Notes: generated by a model from the sequence alone, not told the origin. Counted from the first letter of the stretch, positions 53,684 through 62,723 are shown. The stretch: DNA of 64,000 bases from Streptomyces phaeofaciens (GCF_014648915.1 NZ_BMSA01000028.1:62001-126000), one strand, 5' to 3'. Translations and numbers: made by a program.

Positions 53684-54550
53684 GGAGTGTCTTTCCGATC
53701 ATCTGATCGTTGGGTTGGGTGTGAGGGATGCGTCTGAGTTATCCGATGCCGTCTGGGCGGTGTTCGAGCCGCTGTTGCCGCCTGCGGGACGTGCTCGTGG
53801 CAGATGGCGTGATCACCGCCAAGTGCTGGAAGGCATCGTCTTCAAGTTCCGTACCGGTGTGCCGTGGAGGGACCTGCCGGAGCGGTTCGGGCCCTGACAG
53901 ACCGTCCACGGACGCTTCGCGCGCTGGGCGGCGGACGGCACTTTCGACCGGTTCCTGGCTGCCGCCCAGATGCGTGCGGACGTGGACTGGCTGGTCGCGC
54001 TGGATTCGACCATCGTGCGTGCTCACCAGCACACGGCTGCCAAAGGGGGCTCGACGAGCGTGGACTCGGACGCTCCCGCGGCGGACTGACCAGCAAGATC
54101 CACCTCGCCTGCGACGGGCGTGGCCGGCCCCTGGCCTTCCTCGTCACCGCCGGCACCCGCAACGACTGCACCCAGGCCGAAGCGGTCATCGACCGGATCC
54201 GCGTCGCGGGAATCGGTCCGGGACGGCCCCGCGTCCGGCCGGAGCGGGTGGTGGCCGACAAGGGCTACTCGGCCCGAGGCTTCCGCGCTTACCTGCGACG
54301 GCGGGGCATCAAGGCGACCATTCCCGAACGCACCGACCAGCTCGCAGGGCGGGCACGACGCCGGGAACGGCCCTGCGGCTTCGACAGGACCGCCTACCGG
54401 CGCCGCAACGTGGTCGAACGATGCTTCCACCGCCTCAAGCAGTGGCGTGCCATCGCCACCCGCTACGAGAAGCGGCCCGACCGCTACCTCGCCGCGATCA
54501 CCCTGGCCAGCACACTCATCTGGCTCGACGCGTGATCGACAAGACACCCC
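53684..54550 (+). mobile_element. IS5-family (IS427-type) insertion sequence, 867 bases
   Basis: Inverted ends are seen: left GGAGTGTCTTTCCGATCA and right end, read inverted, GGGGTGTCTTGTCGATCA (three mismatches in 18). The element is flanked on both sides by CTAG (53680-53683 and 54551-54554), a 4-base target duplication typical of this group. The right CTAG supplies the stop codon of the adjacent emfourin-like gene, so neither neighbour's coding region appears interrupted. Confidence 0.88.
53721..54535 (+). pseudogene. IS5-family transposase, two frames, nonsense mutation
   Basis: DDE transposase. The first frame encodes the N-terminal domain (ELSDAVWAVFEPLLPP, then GVPWRDLPERFGP) and the DSTIVRAHQH catalytic region; the second frame encodes GRSRGGLTSKIHLA, ADKGYSA and the C-terminal YRRRNVVERCFHRLKQWR. 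The frame change near 54055 matches programmed frameshifting in this group. A TGA at 53895 stands where family members have TGG (GPWQTVHGRFARW), so the element is probably inactive unless read through. Confidence 0.85.
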
Positions 54551-54847
54551 CTAGGGGGCGTGTTCCTCGAGCCAGTCGAGCAAGGCCGCGAACGCCGGGG
54601 TCATGGTGGCGTCCGACCGGGTGAGAACGGTCGAGCGACCGCCGTCCTCCACCGTGATCGTGTAACTCATCGCGTCTCTGGCACGGCTCGGCCGTTCCTC
54701 CTCGGCCACCGGGACGGCCGCCGCCACCAACTCGGCCAGTTCCGCGGCCGCGTTCGCGGGCAGGGCGTCCGTGTCCAGCGCCTTGGGCGGAAGGCTCAGG
54801 CGGATCCCAGCCGCCTGGCCTCCGTGTGTCGCCCAAGTCACCTTCAT
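54551..54847 (-). CDS. Emfourin-like protealysin inhibitor
   Basis: 98-residue small protein directly downstream of an M4 protease gene (57-base gap, same strand). The beta-rich layout (MKVTWATHGGQAAGIRLSLP, then SYTITVEDGGRSTVLTRSD, ending FAALLDWLEEHAP) and gene order fit emfourin, the protein inhibitor encoded with protealysin-type enzymes. The identification rests mainly on context and size. Its TAG stop overlaps the target duplication of the IS. Confidence 0.6.
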   Translation of the reverse strand: MKVTWATHGGQAAGIRLSLPPKALDTDALPANAAAELAELVAAAVPVAEEERPSRARDAMSYTITVEDGGRSTVLTRSDATMTPAFAALLDWLEEHAP

Positions 54848-54904
54848 CGTGCGCAGCCTCCCGGCCGACGGAACGGGACTCCCTTGCCGCTGTGGCCGCC
54901 CGTG

Positions 54905-56131
54905 TCAACCGCCGGTGGTCACTTGGCCCTTCAGCGCGTTCACGTCCCTGACCAGTCCCGTCACCTGGGCGGTGAGTGCGCCGATCTGCTTGTTCACGGT
55001 TGCCAGGCCGTTCTCCCGGCCCGTGCCGCCGTTCCGGTCGGCCGCGAGGCCTCGCGCACGGGCGACCCCTGCCAGGATCCCGCTGATCTGGATGCCCACG
55101 TCCTGCCAGGCCGCCAGCACGGCCAACTGTTCGGCGCTGTCGTCCCCGTACAGTTCCGCGGCCTTCCGGTAGGTGGTGTTCGCGAAGTCCTGGAACTGGG
55201 TCTCGAAGTGGGAAGCCTTGAGTGACTCGTACCAGATGAGCCCGGGAGCCTCCCACGCGAATCCGCCGATGCGCATCGCCGTCAGGAAGAACGCCTTGTT
55301 CGGGATGCCGGAGTTGATGTGCACCCCGCCGTTGTCCCCCGGCTCGGTGTCCGGCAGGTTGACGAAGTCGCTCATGTGGTCGGGTTGAGGGTCCTTGCCG
55401 AAGAGGCGATTGTCGAATGCGTGCCCCGGGGCCTTCATCGATCGCAGGGCGTCGGCGTCGATTCCCGGGGTGAAGATCTCCGACCCGATCAGCCAGTCCG
55501 CCTGATCGGCCGTCTGCTTCAGCGACCACTGCTTGACCAGCGATCCGAAGACGTCCGACATGGACTCGTTCAGGGCCCCGGACTGGTTGTGGTAGTCGAG
55601 TCCCGCGGTGAACTCGGTGACTCCGTGCGTCCACTCGTGGGCGATCACGTCGAGGCACCCGGTGAAGTCGGAGAACAGCCTGCCGTCCCCGTCTCCGAAG
55701 ACCATCTGCCGCCCGTCCCAGAACGCGTTGTTGAACCTCCTGCCGAAGTGGACGTACCCGTCCAGGCGCATCCCCCGGCCGTCGACCGAATTGCGGTTGA
55801 ACACCGTCTTGTAGAAGTCGCGTGTCGTGCCGAGCCCGCCGAACGCGCGGTTGACGGAATCATCCGCGGACTCCAGTCCGTCCTCCGAGCGAGCGAAGAC
55901 GGCGAGCGGGAGGAAAACGCCGTTCTGGCAGTCGAAGACGGTCCGCCTGGCGTTTCCGGGCGTGGCAGCGGCGCCGGCGAACGATGCTCGGACTGCTCGT
56001 TCACCCCGCAACCGCGCGGTGGTCAGCATGGTGTCCAACGCAACCTGGCGCACCTCGCTGTCGTCGCTGCTCAGGAGCTTTTCGAGAAGGTGCGGGGGAA
56101 TGATGCAATGAAGGGTGTAGGTCCTGGTCAT
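54905..56131 (-). CDS. Protealysin-type M4 metallopeptidase
   Basis: 408-residue thermolysin-family zinc protease. A short protealysin-like propeptide begins with CIIPPHLLEKLL. HEWTH (H165, E166, H169) and NESMSDVFG (E189) bind zinc, and a later GGVHINSGIPNKAFF carries the transition-state His. No signal peptide, as in protealysin, which is intracellular or exported unconventionally. A C-terminal extension (about 375-408) forms a short coiled coil. The ATG at 56131 has GAGG seven bases upstream. Operon with an emfourin-like gene downstream and near a HAD-M28 gene upstream. Confidence 0.92.
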   Translation of the reverse strand: MTRTYTLHCIIPPHLLEKLLSSDDSEVRQVALDTMLTTARLRGERAVRASFAGAAATPGNARRTVFDCQNGVFLPLAVFARSEDGLESADDSVNRAFGGLGTTRDFYKTVFNRNSVDGRGMRLDGYVHFGRRFNNAFWDGRQMVFGDGDGRLFSDFTGCLDVIAHEWTHGVTEFTAGLDYHNQSGALNESMSDVFGSLVKQWSLKQTADQADWLIGSEIFTPGIDADALRSMKAPGHAFDNRLFGKDPQPDHMSDFVNLPDTEPGDNGGVHINSGIPNKAFFLTAMRIGGFAWEAPGLIWYESLKASHFETQFQDFANTTYRKAAELYGDDSAEQLAVLAAWQDVGIQISGILAGVARARGLAADRNGGTGRENGLATVNKQIGALTAQVTGLVRDVNALKGQVTTGG

Positions 56132-56211
56132 GGGATACCTCGCATGGGGTGAGGAGAGGCGGTGAAGCCTGTTCATCGGATGGACCTGCGGGCGTCTCGG
56201 CTGCCTTGCCG

Positions 56212-58194
56212 TCACACGCCCGCCAGCGTCAGGGCGGTCGCCGTGACCGAGCGGGCGAGCGTGGCCGCGAACTGAGGGCTGTGGTCCTGGTCCAGGAGCG
56301 TGTCGCCAGGGGTGTGGTACTGCCGGGTGCCCGTGCCGGGCCCGCCGTCGAGGGCGAATATGTCCTCGGAGACGGCGACGGCGGCCCACCCCCGCTCGTG
56401 GAAGCTGGCGTGGTCACTGCGCCCGATCGCCGGATCGGACGGGCCCGTGAGCTGCTGCACCGTCATCTCGGGGTCGATGACGGGGACGGTGTCCGCGACA
56501 AGAGCGCCCAGGGCGTCGGACGCGCCCACGACCGGACCGGGCACGGAGGAACCGGCGTGGATCTCGACGGTGGGCGCGCTGCCCTGCTGACGGCCCGCGA
56601 TCATGTCCATCTGGAAGACCCCGGCGATACGATCGTTGGCCGCGGCGGCGGCCCGGGCGTAGAACTTGCTGCCGACCAGGCCCTGTTCCTCGGCGTTGAA
56701 GAGTACGAAGCGCACGTTGCGGGTCGGCGTCCTGCCCTCCGCGAGCAGTGCGTGCAGGCACTCGGCCGCGGCCATGACGGCGGCGGTTCCGCTGCCGTCG
56801 TCGTCGGCGCCCGGTGCGGGGTCCACGGTGGGGTCGTAGGGGCGCGGGTCGCCGTTCTCGTCGACGAATTCTCCGCCGGAGGCGGTGGAGTCCAGGTGTG
56901 CGGTGATGAGCACCGTGGAGTCCGCCCCGGCGACACGGTGCTCGGCTTCCACGTTGAACAGCCGGTGCCCGCGCCACCGGAACCGATGCAGTCGTACGTT
57001 CAGGTCGAGGTCCTGGAAACGGTCCGCGAGTGCCTCGACGACCCGGGGGTTGTCGGCGGCGGACGCGTCCCGGCTGCGCACCAGCAGCGCCTCGCCGTCT
57101 CTGAGCGGCTCGACACCGGAGATGCGCGCGACATGCGCGCGCAGTACCTCGGGGGTCACGGCCGCGCGCACCGCGGCGATCGTCTCCGGGGAAGGGCTGC
57201 CGTCAGCGGCTGCTCCTCCCGGCACCTGGGGGTCCCTCTCCGGCCTGCCGTCCGTCGGGCCGGCGGCCAGTCCTTGGGCCCATGCCTCTCCGGGGCGGGT
57301 GAGGAGTGCCGGGTCCGGCAGCAGTCGCTCGGTGTGCCCGGGCTTGGCGCCCTCCAGGTGGACGTCCTCGATCGGCGCGCCGGCGGGTGCGGCGACGTAG
57401 ACGCCGCCCGGTGCGGGGCCCATCGGGAGGAGCGGCGGGGTGGTGGGGCCGGCGAGTGCGTCGGCGACGAAGCCGAAGGCGGATGTGGCGCGCATCGCGG
57501 CCCCCTCCGGAGCGTCGGCGAATCCCTGGGCAGGGGCGAGGAGGCGGTCGTCGCGGACGAGGAAGGCCGCTGAGTCCTGCACCGGCGCCCGCAAGTCGAC
57601 GGTGAACCCGGCCTGTTCGAGTGCCGCGGCGCCGCGCATGCTCGCCATGGCCAGCACGAGCCGGGCGGAGGCGATGTGCACGGGGACGACCTCGTTCTGG
57701 TTCGCGACCGCCTCCAGCGCGGGCAGCCCCTGGCCCTCGGGCAGGTCGATCCGTGCCCAGAGGACGGGGCGGTTCTCCACGGCGGCACGGGTGAACACGG
57801 GGTGAGCCGCCGTGCGCAGCCCGGCCTCCCTCGCGAACGCGCGCTCCTGGTGATCCTCGCCCACGAAGACGCACTCGTCGGCCGCCGAGGGCGGCGTCCC
57901 CTCCCCCGCCGTGCCGGCAACCGCCTCGTCGAAGATCCGCCGGCTGTTCTTGGGGCCCCAGCGCACGAGCGTGTCGTCCGTGAACCGGCCGGGGAACGCC
58001 TCCCGCAAGGCCGACGCGGCCGGCTCCGCGGCGCCTTCGCTCGGGCCGGGGTCGGAGATGACGCCTTGGCGTACATCGTGGAATTCGTCGAGCACGGCGA
58101 GGACGCGCGGTCGAGGCGACAGCACCAGTGAACCGTCCGCCTCCACGCGGGCGTCCGCCAAGGTCGCCCCTATGTCAAAGAAGAGCACGGTCAT
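56212..58194 (-). CDS. HAD-like domain fused to M28 aminopeptidase
   Basis: 660-residue fusion. Residues about 1-190 resemble a haloacid-dehalogenase domain (VLFFDIGATLADARV with D7, later VFVGEDHQERAFAREAGLRT). Residues about 400-660 form an M28 zinc peptidase: AHLDST (metal His), PGADDDGSGTAAVM (bridging Asp), NAEEQGLVGS (catalytic and metal Glu), QMDMIAG (Asp) and YHTPGDT (His). The middle 200 residues are unassigned. Intracellular by lack of a signal. GGAGG precedes the ATG at 58194 by eight bases. Lies 80 bases upstream of the M4 protease on the same strand, suggesting a peptidase operon. Confidence 0.85.
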   Translation of the reverse strand: MTVLFFDIGATLADARVEADGSLVLSPRPRVLAVLDEFHDVRQGVISDPGPSEGAAEPAASALREAFPGRFTDDTLVRWGPKNSRRIFDEAVAGTAGEGTPPSAADECVFVGEDHQERAFAREAGLRTAAHPVFTRAAVENRPVLWARIDLPEGQGLPALEAVANQNEVVPVHIASARLVLAMASMRGAAALEQAGFTVDLRAPVQDSAAFLVRDDRLLAPAQGFADAPEGAAMRATSAFGFVADALAGPTTPPLLPMGPAPGGVYVAAPAGAPIEDVHLEGAKPGHTERLLPDPALLTRPGEAWAQGLAAGPTDGRPERDPQVPGGAAADGSPSPETIAAVRAAVTPEVLRAHVARISGVEPLRDGEALLVRSRDASAADNPRVVEALADRFQDLDLNVRLHRFRWRGHRLFNVEAEHRVAGADSTVLITAHLDSTASGGEFVDENGDPRPYDPTVDPAPGADDDGSGTAAVMAAAECLHALLAEGRTPTRNVRFVLFNAEEQGLVGSKFYARAAAAANDRIAGVFQMDMIAGRQQGSAPTVEIHAGSSVPGPVVGASDALGALVADTVPVIDPEMTVQQLTGPSDPAIGRSDHASFHERGWAAVAVSEDIFALDGGPGTGTRQYHTPGDTLLDQDHSPQFAATLARSVTATALTLAGV

Positions 58195-58268
58195 TTCGAT
58201 GCCTCCGCGAAGTGAACCGGATCCGGGATCGACATGTGACCAGGTGAAACGGGCTGAGCAGCAAGGGT

Positions 58269-58284
58269 CGTTCAAGAGTGAACG
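58269..58284. promoter_or_regulatory. Palindrome CGTTCA-N4-TGAACG
   Basis: Perfect 6-base arms around AGAG, 75 bases upstream of the HAD-M28 start in the 439-base divergent gap (58195-58633). Candidate operator for the peptidase operon. Confidence 0.45.
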
Positions 58285-58399
58285 GGTCCGGTGGGAGGAG
58301 CGGGTGACGCACCCGCCGCCCCACCCCGAGACGAGCCCCGACCACTCCATCGTCCGCCCTCGGTTGCGCTCTCGCATCCCGAGATGTATGCGAATGCCG

Positions 58400-58419
58400 T
58401 TCAACTTGGGACAGTTGAA
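58400..58419. promoter_or_regulatory. Inverted repeat TTCAACT-N6-AGTTGAA
   Basis: Perfect 7-base arms in the same divergent gap, between the peptidase operon and the membrane protein/TetR pair. It may be the operator of the TetR encoded by the second gene to the right. Nothing else is seen in this gap. Confidence 0.45.
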
Positions 58420-58633
58420 GGGGATACGGCGTGCGGACGGCACTTGCCGCCCTTGTCTTCAGCCCGGTCCGTGCGCCTCGGCAGACCACCGGCGTGCGCC
58501 GGCCCGATGCGCACGCTCCTCACACATCGAGCAACGGCCACAAGCAAAGTAGCGGGCCGTTACTTAGTGATGCCCCCGCGCGTTGCTCGGGTGCCGGCAC
58601 ATGCGGTGCCGCGGGGGGCGACAGGAGGAGACC

Positions 58634-58975
58634 GTGCTCTCGGAAGCGTTGTGGGGGCTGGCGGCAGCCGGCGGAACGGCGATGGTGGGGGCCGTGGCGA
58701 CAGACGCCTGGCGCTCTGTACGACAGCGGTTCGCGGGGCAGGCCGAGCGCAGGGGGACGGCCCGGGAACGCGTCGAGTCGAGGGCCGCGTCGGGCCGGCT
58801 CCGCCGTGCGTCCGCGGACACCGCAGGGGCCCGCGCGGCGGAGCACGAGGCCGGGCACGGGTGGCGGTCCTGGCGTTCCTGCTCGCAGCAGAACATCGCC
58901 CGCGACGGCGGGACTCAGCACATCACCCTGAACGGGGACATCAACGTCGGCGGGGAAAGCCGGGGCTCGCGATGA
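58634..58975 (+). CDS. Small membrane protein with GGTQ-type tail
   Basis: 113 residues. Residues about 1-20 are hydrophobic (ALWGLAAAGGTAMVGAVA), followed by a charged Arg/Glu-rich helix. The tail reads NIARDGGTQHITLNGDINVGG, and the overlapping next gene has a matching segment near its start. Similar N-x-A-x-x-GGT tails occur in actinobacterial conflict and signalling proteins, where they may be homotypic adaptors (inference). GTG start with GGAGGAG upstream; its stop overlaps the next start (ATGA). Confidence 0.55.
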   Translation: MLSEALWGLAAAGGTAMVGAVATDAWRSVRQRFAGQAERRGTARERVESRAASGRLRRASADTAGARAAEHEAGHGWRSWRSCSQQNIARDGGTQHITLNGDINVGGESRGSR

Positions 58976-59892
58976 GCGGCGAGGCACGGCACGAGACGCC
59001 CGCGGCGGCAGTGCCGGCGCAGAGCAACGCGGCGCATCACGGCGGCACGCAGTACATCACCGGCGGTGGCGACGTCAGGGCCGTCAACGTGTTCGTCGTG
59101 CTGCCTGAGCGTCCGAGGGAGGACGACAGCGCGACGCCCGCTCCCACACGCCGCGAACGGCTGCGCCGGCAGATGTCGAGGGACGTACGCGCGGCGGCAC
59201 GGGAGGTCATCACCCGGCAGGGTGTGGAGGCCCTCACGCTCGCCGAGATCGCCCGCCGGGTCGGGGTGACGCCGGCGGCTCTCTACCGGCACTTCGACGA
59301 TCTCGGGGACATCGTGCGGCACACGGCCCAGGACATCGTCGCCGAACTCACCGAGCAGTTGCGGGAGGCGATCGAGAAGGAGCGTGAGACGGACTTCGCG
59401 GCCCGCCTGATCGCCCCGTGCCGGGTGTTCCGGCGCTGGGCCCTGACGCATCGCCAGGAGTTCCGTCTGCTCTTCGGCACGCCCACCGTGGCCGCCGGTG
59501 TGGCCCACACCGATGTGACGGCCCAGTGGGTCCGCGAACTGGCCACGCTGTGGGGCGCGGAGCACATGCGGTTGTGGGCGGCCCGCCCCTACCCGATCAT
59601 CGCCGACGAGTACCTCACCCCCCTGATGCGTCGGCAGATCGCCGACTACCGCGCCGCCACGGGCGTGCAGATGCCGCTCGGGGCGCTGATCGTCATGCTG
59701 TCGTGCTGGCGCACTCTGTACGGACAGGTGGCCCTGGAGGTGTTCGCACACCTCACCCCGCTCATCACCGATCAGGAGCCGATCTTCGAACTGCTGATGC
59801 TCGAAAGCGTGACCCGCATGGGCCTGGGAGCCGATTACCGGCCCCCGGAAAGCCTCAGGGGGTGGGGACACCGGCCAGGCATGTACGCATGA
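58972..59892 (+). CDS. TetR-family regulator with an N-terminal adaptor-like peptide
   Basis: 306 residues, longer than usual TetR. Residues about 17-45 (SNAAHHGGTQYITGGGDVRA) repeat the motif found at the end of the overlapping upstream protein. The TetR HTH follows at about 70-120 (DVRAAAREVITRQGVEALTL, VTPAALYRHFDDLGDIVRH), then a WHG-type ligand domain. Translationally coupled to the membrane protein by ATGA. I infer that the shared peptides let the membrane protein hold or sense the regulator. Confidence 0.82.
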   Translation: MSGEARHETPAAAVPAQSNAAHHGGTQYITGGGDVRAVNVFVVLPERPREDDSATPAPTRRERLRRQMSRDVRAAAREVITRQGVEALTLAEIARRVGVTPAALYRHFDDLGDIVRHTAQDIVAELTEQLREAIEKERETDFAARLIAPCRVFRRWALTHRQEFRLLFGTPTVAAGVAHTDVTAQWVRELATLWGAEHMRLWAARPYPIIADEYLTPLMRRQIADYRAATGVQMPLGALIVMLSCWRTLYGQVALEVFAHLTPLITDQEPIFELLMLESVTRMGLGADYRPPESLRGWGHRPGMYA

Positions 59893-60020
59893 CGCACCCG
59901 TGAGTGCGGCGTCGCAGGGCGACAACGGGTACATCCACCGCAGCCGTTGCACGACCGGCTCTGCCACCAGGCATCGGTCCCGCTTCGAGACGCCGCCGCT
60001 CCGACCGAGGTGTCGTCCGG

Positions 60021-60542
60021 CTACGCCGTGCCACCGCCACGGATTCGCCCGAGCCTTCTCCTTATCTCAGCTCCCAGGAACCGCTCGGCCACAGGAACCC
60101 AGGGAGAACTGAGCAACCGGTACAGGGGAAACGTCGCCACGGCGAACGCGCCCCCGAGTACAGCGATCCAGCAGGCTTCCGCCATATGCGCGGAGGGCGC
60201 GTGCCGGGGGTTGCCCAACCACCCCAGACAGGCCACCGTGACGAACACCTGCGCCATCATGATCGCCGCCCAGAAGCCGCCCAGCACCCATCGCGCCAGG
60301 GTCTTCAGCAATCCCGTACTGACCGCGATCCCTCGGTTCTCGAGCAACCGGTCGACGGCGGCCCTGCGTTCGTCGGCCGGCAACCGCAGCAAGGCGGTCA
60401 CCTCAGGTTCCACCTGCTCCACCAGACGGCTCATCGATTCCTGAACGGCCCTGTGGTACGACGCGACTTCCAGTGCTGCCGCGATCAGAATCACCGGTGC
60501 CACAGCAGCGGTCGTCGTGGCGAACGGCTCGGTCATCTCCAT
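60021..60542 (-). CDS. Hypothetical membrane protein near the CATRA module
   Basis: 173 residues with three hydrophobic segments (about 12-26, 88-107 and 120-143). Between the first two is a long cytoplasmic helical stretch with many charges (SRLVEQVEPEVTALLRLPAD). Family not recognised. The last 20 residues are Arg-rich. It lies 189 bases downstream of the PH-like gene on the same strand, so it may belong to the CATRA gene set. Confidence 0.5.
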   Translation of the reverse strand: MEMTEPFATTTAAVAPVILIAAALEVASYHRAVQESMSRLVEQVEPEVTALLRLPADERRAAVDRLLENRGIAVSTGLLKTLARWVLGGFWAAIMMAQVFVTVACLGWLGNPRHAPSAHMAEACWIAVLGGAFAVATFPLYRLLSSPWVPVAERFLGAEIRRRLGRIRGGGTA

Positions 60543-60731
60543 GGCCGGAGCGTTCCCGGTGCCGGCGGTCGACGGAACGCGCGCGGAGTCACGACACGAT
60601 CACAACTGGATCAAGGCGATCGGCCCACCCCGGCCCGGGTTCGCCCCCGGGCCCGGGCGGCGGCCCTTGACCCCCGCGGCCTCGCGCCGCGTTCACCGGT
60701 GTCCCCCTCGTGCACGGTGGTCCGCCCGCGC

Positions 60732-61148
60732 TCAGTCCATCCCGCAGAGCTCCTGCACCGACTCCGCCAGCACGCGGCCGGACAGGTGGTCACTGGCCTG
60801 GGTGGCCACGGTTGTCGAGCCGACCTGGATGAGGATGCCGTAGGCGTTCCCGTTTCCGCCGTGGCGGATGGAGCGGATCTCCTCGGGCTTCGCGGCCAAC
60901 CAGAGCTCCTTGGGGCGGCCGCCACCGAAGCTGTTCCTGATCACCAGGAGGCGCTGATCGGTGACGACGAGGGTGTGGGTTCCGGTGAAGCCCTCGTAGA
61001 AGACCGTGCGCAGGGTTTCGCCCGGCAGCAGGATGTCCCGGACGAAGGGCTGGGCACGGGCGATGCACTTGCGGACGGAGTTGTTGGCGTGCCCGGCCAG
61101 GGCACGGTCGAAGTCGTCGTCCAGCGGTACTTTTCCGAAGAGTCCCAT
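60732..61148 (-). CDS. Bacterial PH-like domain protein
   Basis: 138 residues. The second half resembles a bacterial PH domain: ETLRTVFYEGFTGTHTLVVT, DQRLLVIRNSFGGGRPKELW, ending in a C-terminal helix (SGRVLAESVQELCG). Such domains bind lipids or peptides or act as adaptors. A strong AAGGAGG site precedes the ATG. It starts 45 bases after the CATRA gene stop on the same strand and is probably co-transcribed. Confidence 0.65.
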   Translation of the reverse strand: MGLFGKVPLDDDFDRALAGHANNSVRKCIARAQPFVRDILLPGETLRTVFYEGFTGTHTLVVTDQRLLVIRNSFGGGRPKELWLAAKPEEIRSIRHGGNGNAYGILIQVGSTTVATQASDHLSGRVLAESVQELCGMD

Positions 61149-61193
61149 GGGGACCTCCTTTCTTGTCGACGTTCACCGACGTGGTGTCCCGGC

Positions 61194-62723
61194 TCAGCGC
61201 ATGCGCCACCGGCCGAGGAGTCCGGAGATCACCGCGCCCAGGGCGGCCGCCGCCAGTGACCAGGAGGGCGGGGCCGCCTGTTCCTGCCGGGCCCAGCTGA
61301 CGGTCGTGGCGGCCAGCCAGCCCAGGCCGCAGCCGAGGGCTGCGATGCCCAGCAGGTCGAACAGCACCGGCGCGGTGGCCTGGTGGCCGCCGCGCACCAG
61401 GCGCAGTCCGCCGGTCGGCAGCACCACGACCAGCAGGGACAGCACACAGATGACGGGAGCGGCGAAGGGCCCCGGCAGCGGCACCTTGTACGTCAGCGAC
61501 TGGACGCCCGCGAGGAACGCCAGCAGCCCGGCGACCAGCGCCGTCTGGGCCGTGACGGCGTGTTGTCGCTGGGCCCGTGCCTGCTCCTCGACGAACCGGC
61601 CGCCCAGGGCCAGCACGGTCTCGACGCGTTCCAGGGTGACGCTGAGGTACTCCGCGGCATCGTCGGCGCGCGCGGCGAGCCAGTCGGCCTCCCGGCGGTC
61701 GGCGTGCAGGACCGAGCCGGGCGGGTCGTCGCCGGGCGGCACGGCCTGCCGCATGTTCTCCGCCAGCGTCTGCGCCGCCCGGTGGGTGGTGCGCAGATCG
61801 CTCCGCTCGGCCGCCAGCGTGTGCGCGGTGACCCGCAGCCGTTCCAGGTCCTCCTCGGCCCGCAGGGCCGACCGGCCGGTGAGGGGTACGGGGTCGGCGA
61901 GCGCCCGGGCGTGCAGCTCGCCCAGGTCGTCCGCGGCGGCCGACGCCGTGCGGTCGAGTCCCTCGTATGCCTCCTGCTCCTGGTCGAGCAGCCGCAGTTG
62001 GCGGCGTACCAGCGCCGCCTGGAGGAGATGGAGGGTCAAGGGTGCGGGTTCGGCGCCGCCCGTGTGCCAGAGCCAGGCGTCGAGTGTGGGCTCGTCCGTG
62101 GCCGCGAGCACGACGAGGGTGCGTCGGCGCGGGTCGGCCGAGGGCGAGCGGATCTGCCAGAGCAGACGGTCGGCCGTGATCCGCGACCAGGGGCCCGGTG
62201 GCCCGGACAGGGTTCCGCACCGCCCGGACAGCCTGCGTACCTGCCTGTCCACCACGGAGTCCGGGCGACGGGTGAGTGAGCCGAGGCCCCGGGCCACCAC
62301 CACGGTCTCCAGGACGCCCTCGGGCGCGGGCGCGGCTGGGGCGCGGGCCGACCAGCGGGCCCACTGCGCCGCCCAGGACTCGTCGGCGCCCGGCCGGGCC
62401 GACAGGACCACCGACAGTCCGGTGATCCCGCGCCGGGTCCACAGGACGGCCTGGTCGTCCCAGGGGCCCGGTCCCGACGCGGCCGCCGCGGCGATCCGCG
62501 CGGGGTCCGCGGCGGGCGCGGGCGGTAAGCCGGTGCTGCCCGTCAGCGACGGGAACGGCGCGATCGTCTCGGTCATGCCCGCGGCGGCGCAGGCGGCCAC
62601 GAGCGCCTCCAGGTACCGCTCCACGGGCCGGGGCGCGGGCGTGGCCGTGCCCGCGGCCGGCGGCTCGGGGCGGAGGAACACATGGACGACGAGGGCCGGC
62701 CGCCGCACCGACCGGTCACGCAT
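61194..62723 (-). CDS. CATRA conflict-system protein (caspase/TPR-associated), membrane-bound
   Basis: 509 residues. The N-terminal part (RRPALVVHVFLRPEPPAAGT, then alternating strands and helices with WDDQAVLWTRRGITGLSVVL) resembles the CATRA family found beside TPR-CHAT proteins in actinobacteria. The C-terminal third carries a long helix and four membrane spans (about 395-505). Likely a membrane effector or receptor gated by the CHAT protease. Its ATG lies eight bases inside the end of the small CATRA-associated gene, so both are coupled. Confidence 0.75.
   Translation of the reverse strand: MRDRSVRRPALVVHVFLRPEPPAAGTATPAPRPVERYLEALVAACAAAGMTETIAPFPSLTGSTGLPPAPAADPARIAAAAASGPGPWDDQAVLWTRRGITGLSVVLSARPGADESWAAQWARWSARAPAAPAPEGVLETVVVARGLGSLTRRPDSVVDRQVRRLSGRCGTLSGPPGPWSRITADRLLWQIRSPSADPRRRTLVVLAATDEPTLDAWLWHTGGAEPAPLTLHLLQAALVRRQLRLLDQEQEAYEGLDRTASAAADDLGELHARALADPVPLTGRSALRAEEDLERLRVTAHTLAAERSDLRTTHRAAQTLAENMRQAVPPGDDPPGSVLHADRREADWLAARADDAAEYLSVTLERVETVLALGGRFVEEQARAQRQHAVTAQTALVAGLLAFLAGVQSLTYKVPLPGPFAAPVICVLSLLVVVLPTGGLRLVRGGHQATAPVLFDLLGIAALGCGLGWLAATTVSWARQEQAAPPSWSLAAAALGAVISGLLGRWRMR

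Noticed and set aside
53612..53702. Longer N-terminus of the phosphatase starting at 53702
   Set aside because: The first codons lie inside the insertion sequence end, so this start cannot be native.
58194..58443. N-terminal extension of the HAD-M28 gene
   Set aside because: The extension is Arg/Ser-rich and contains the palindromic region; a good GGAGG site precedes 58194.
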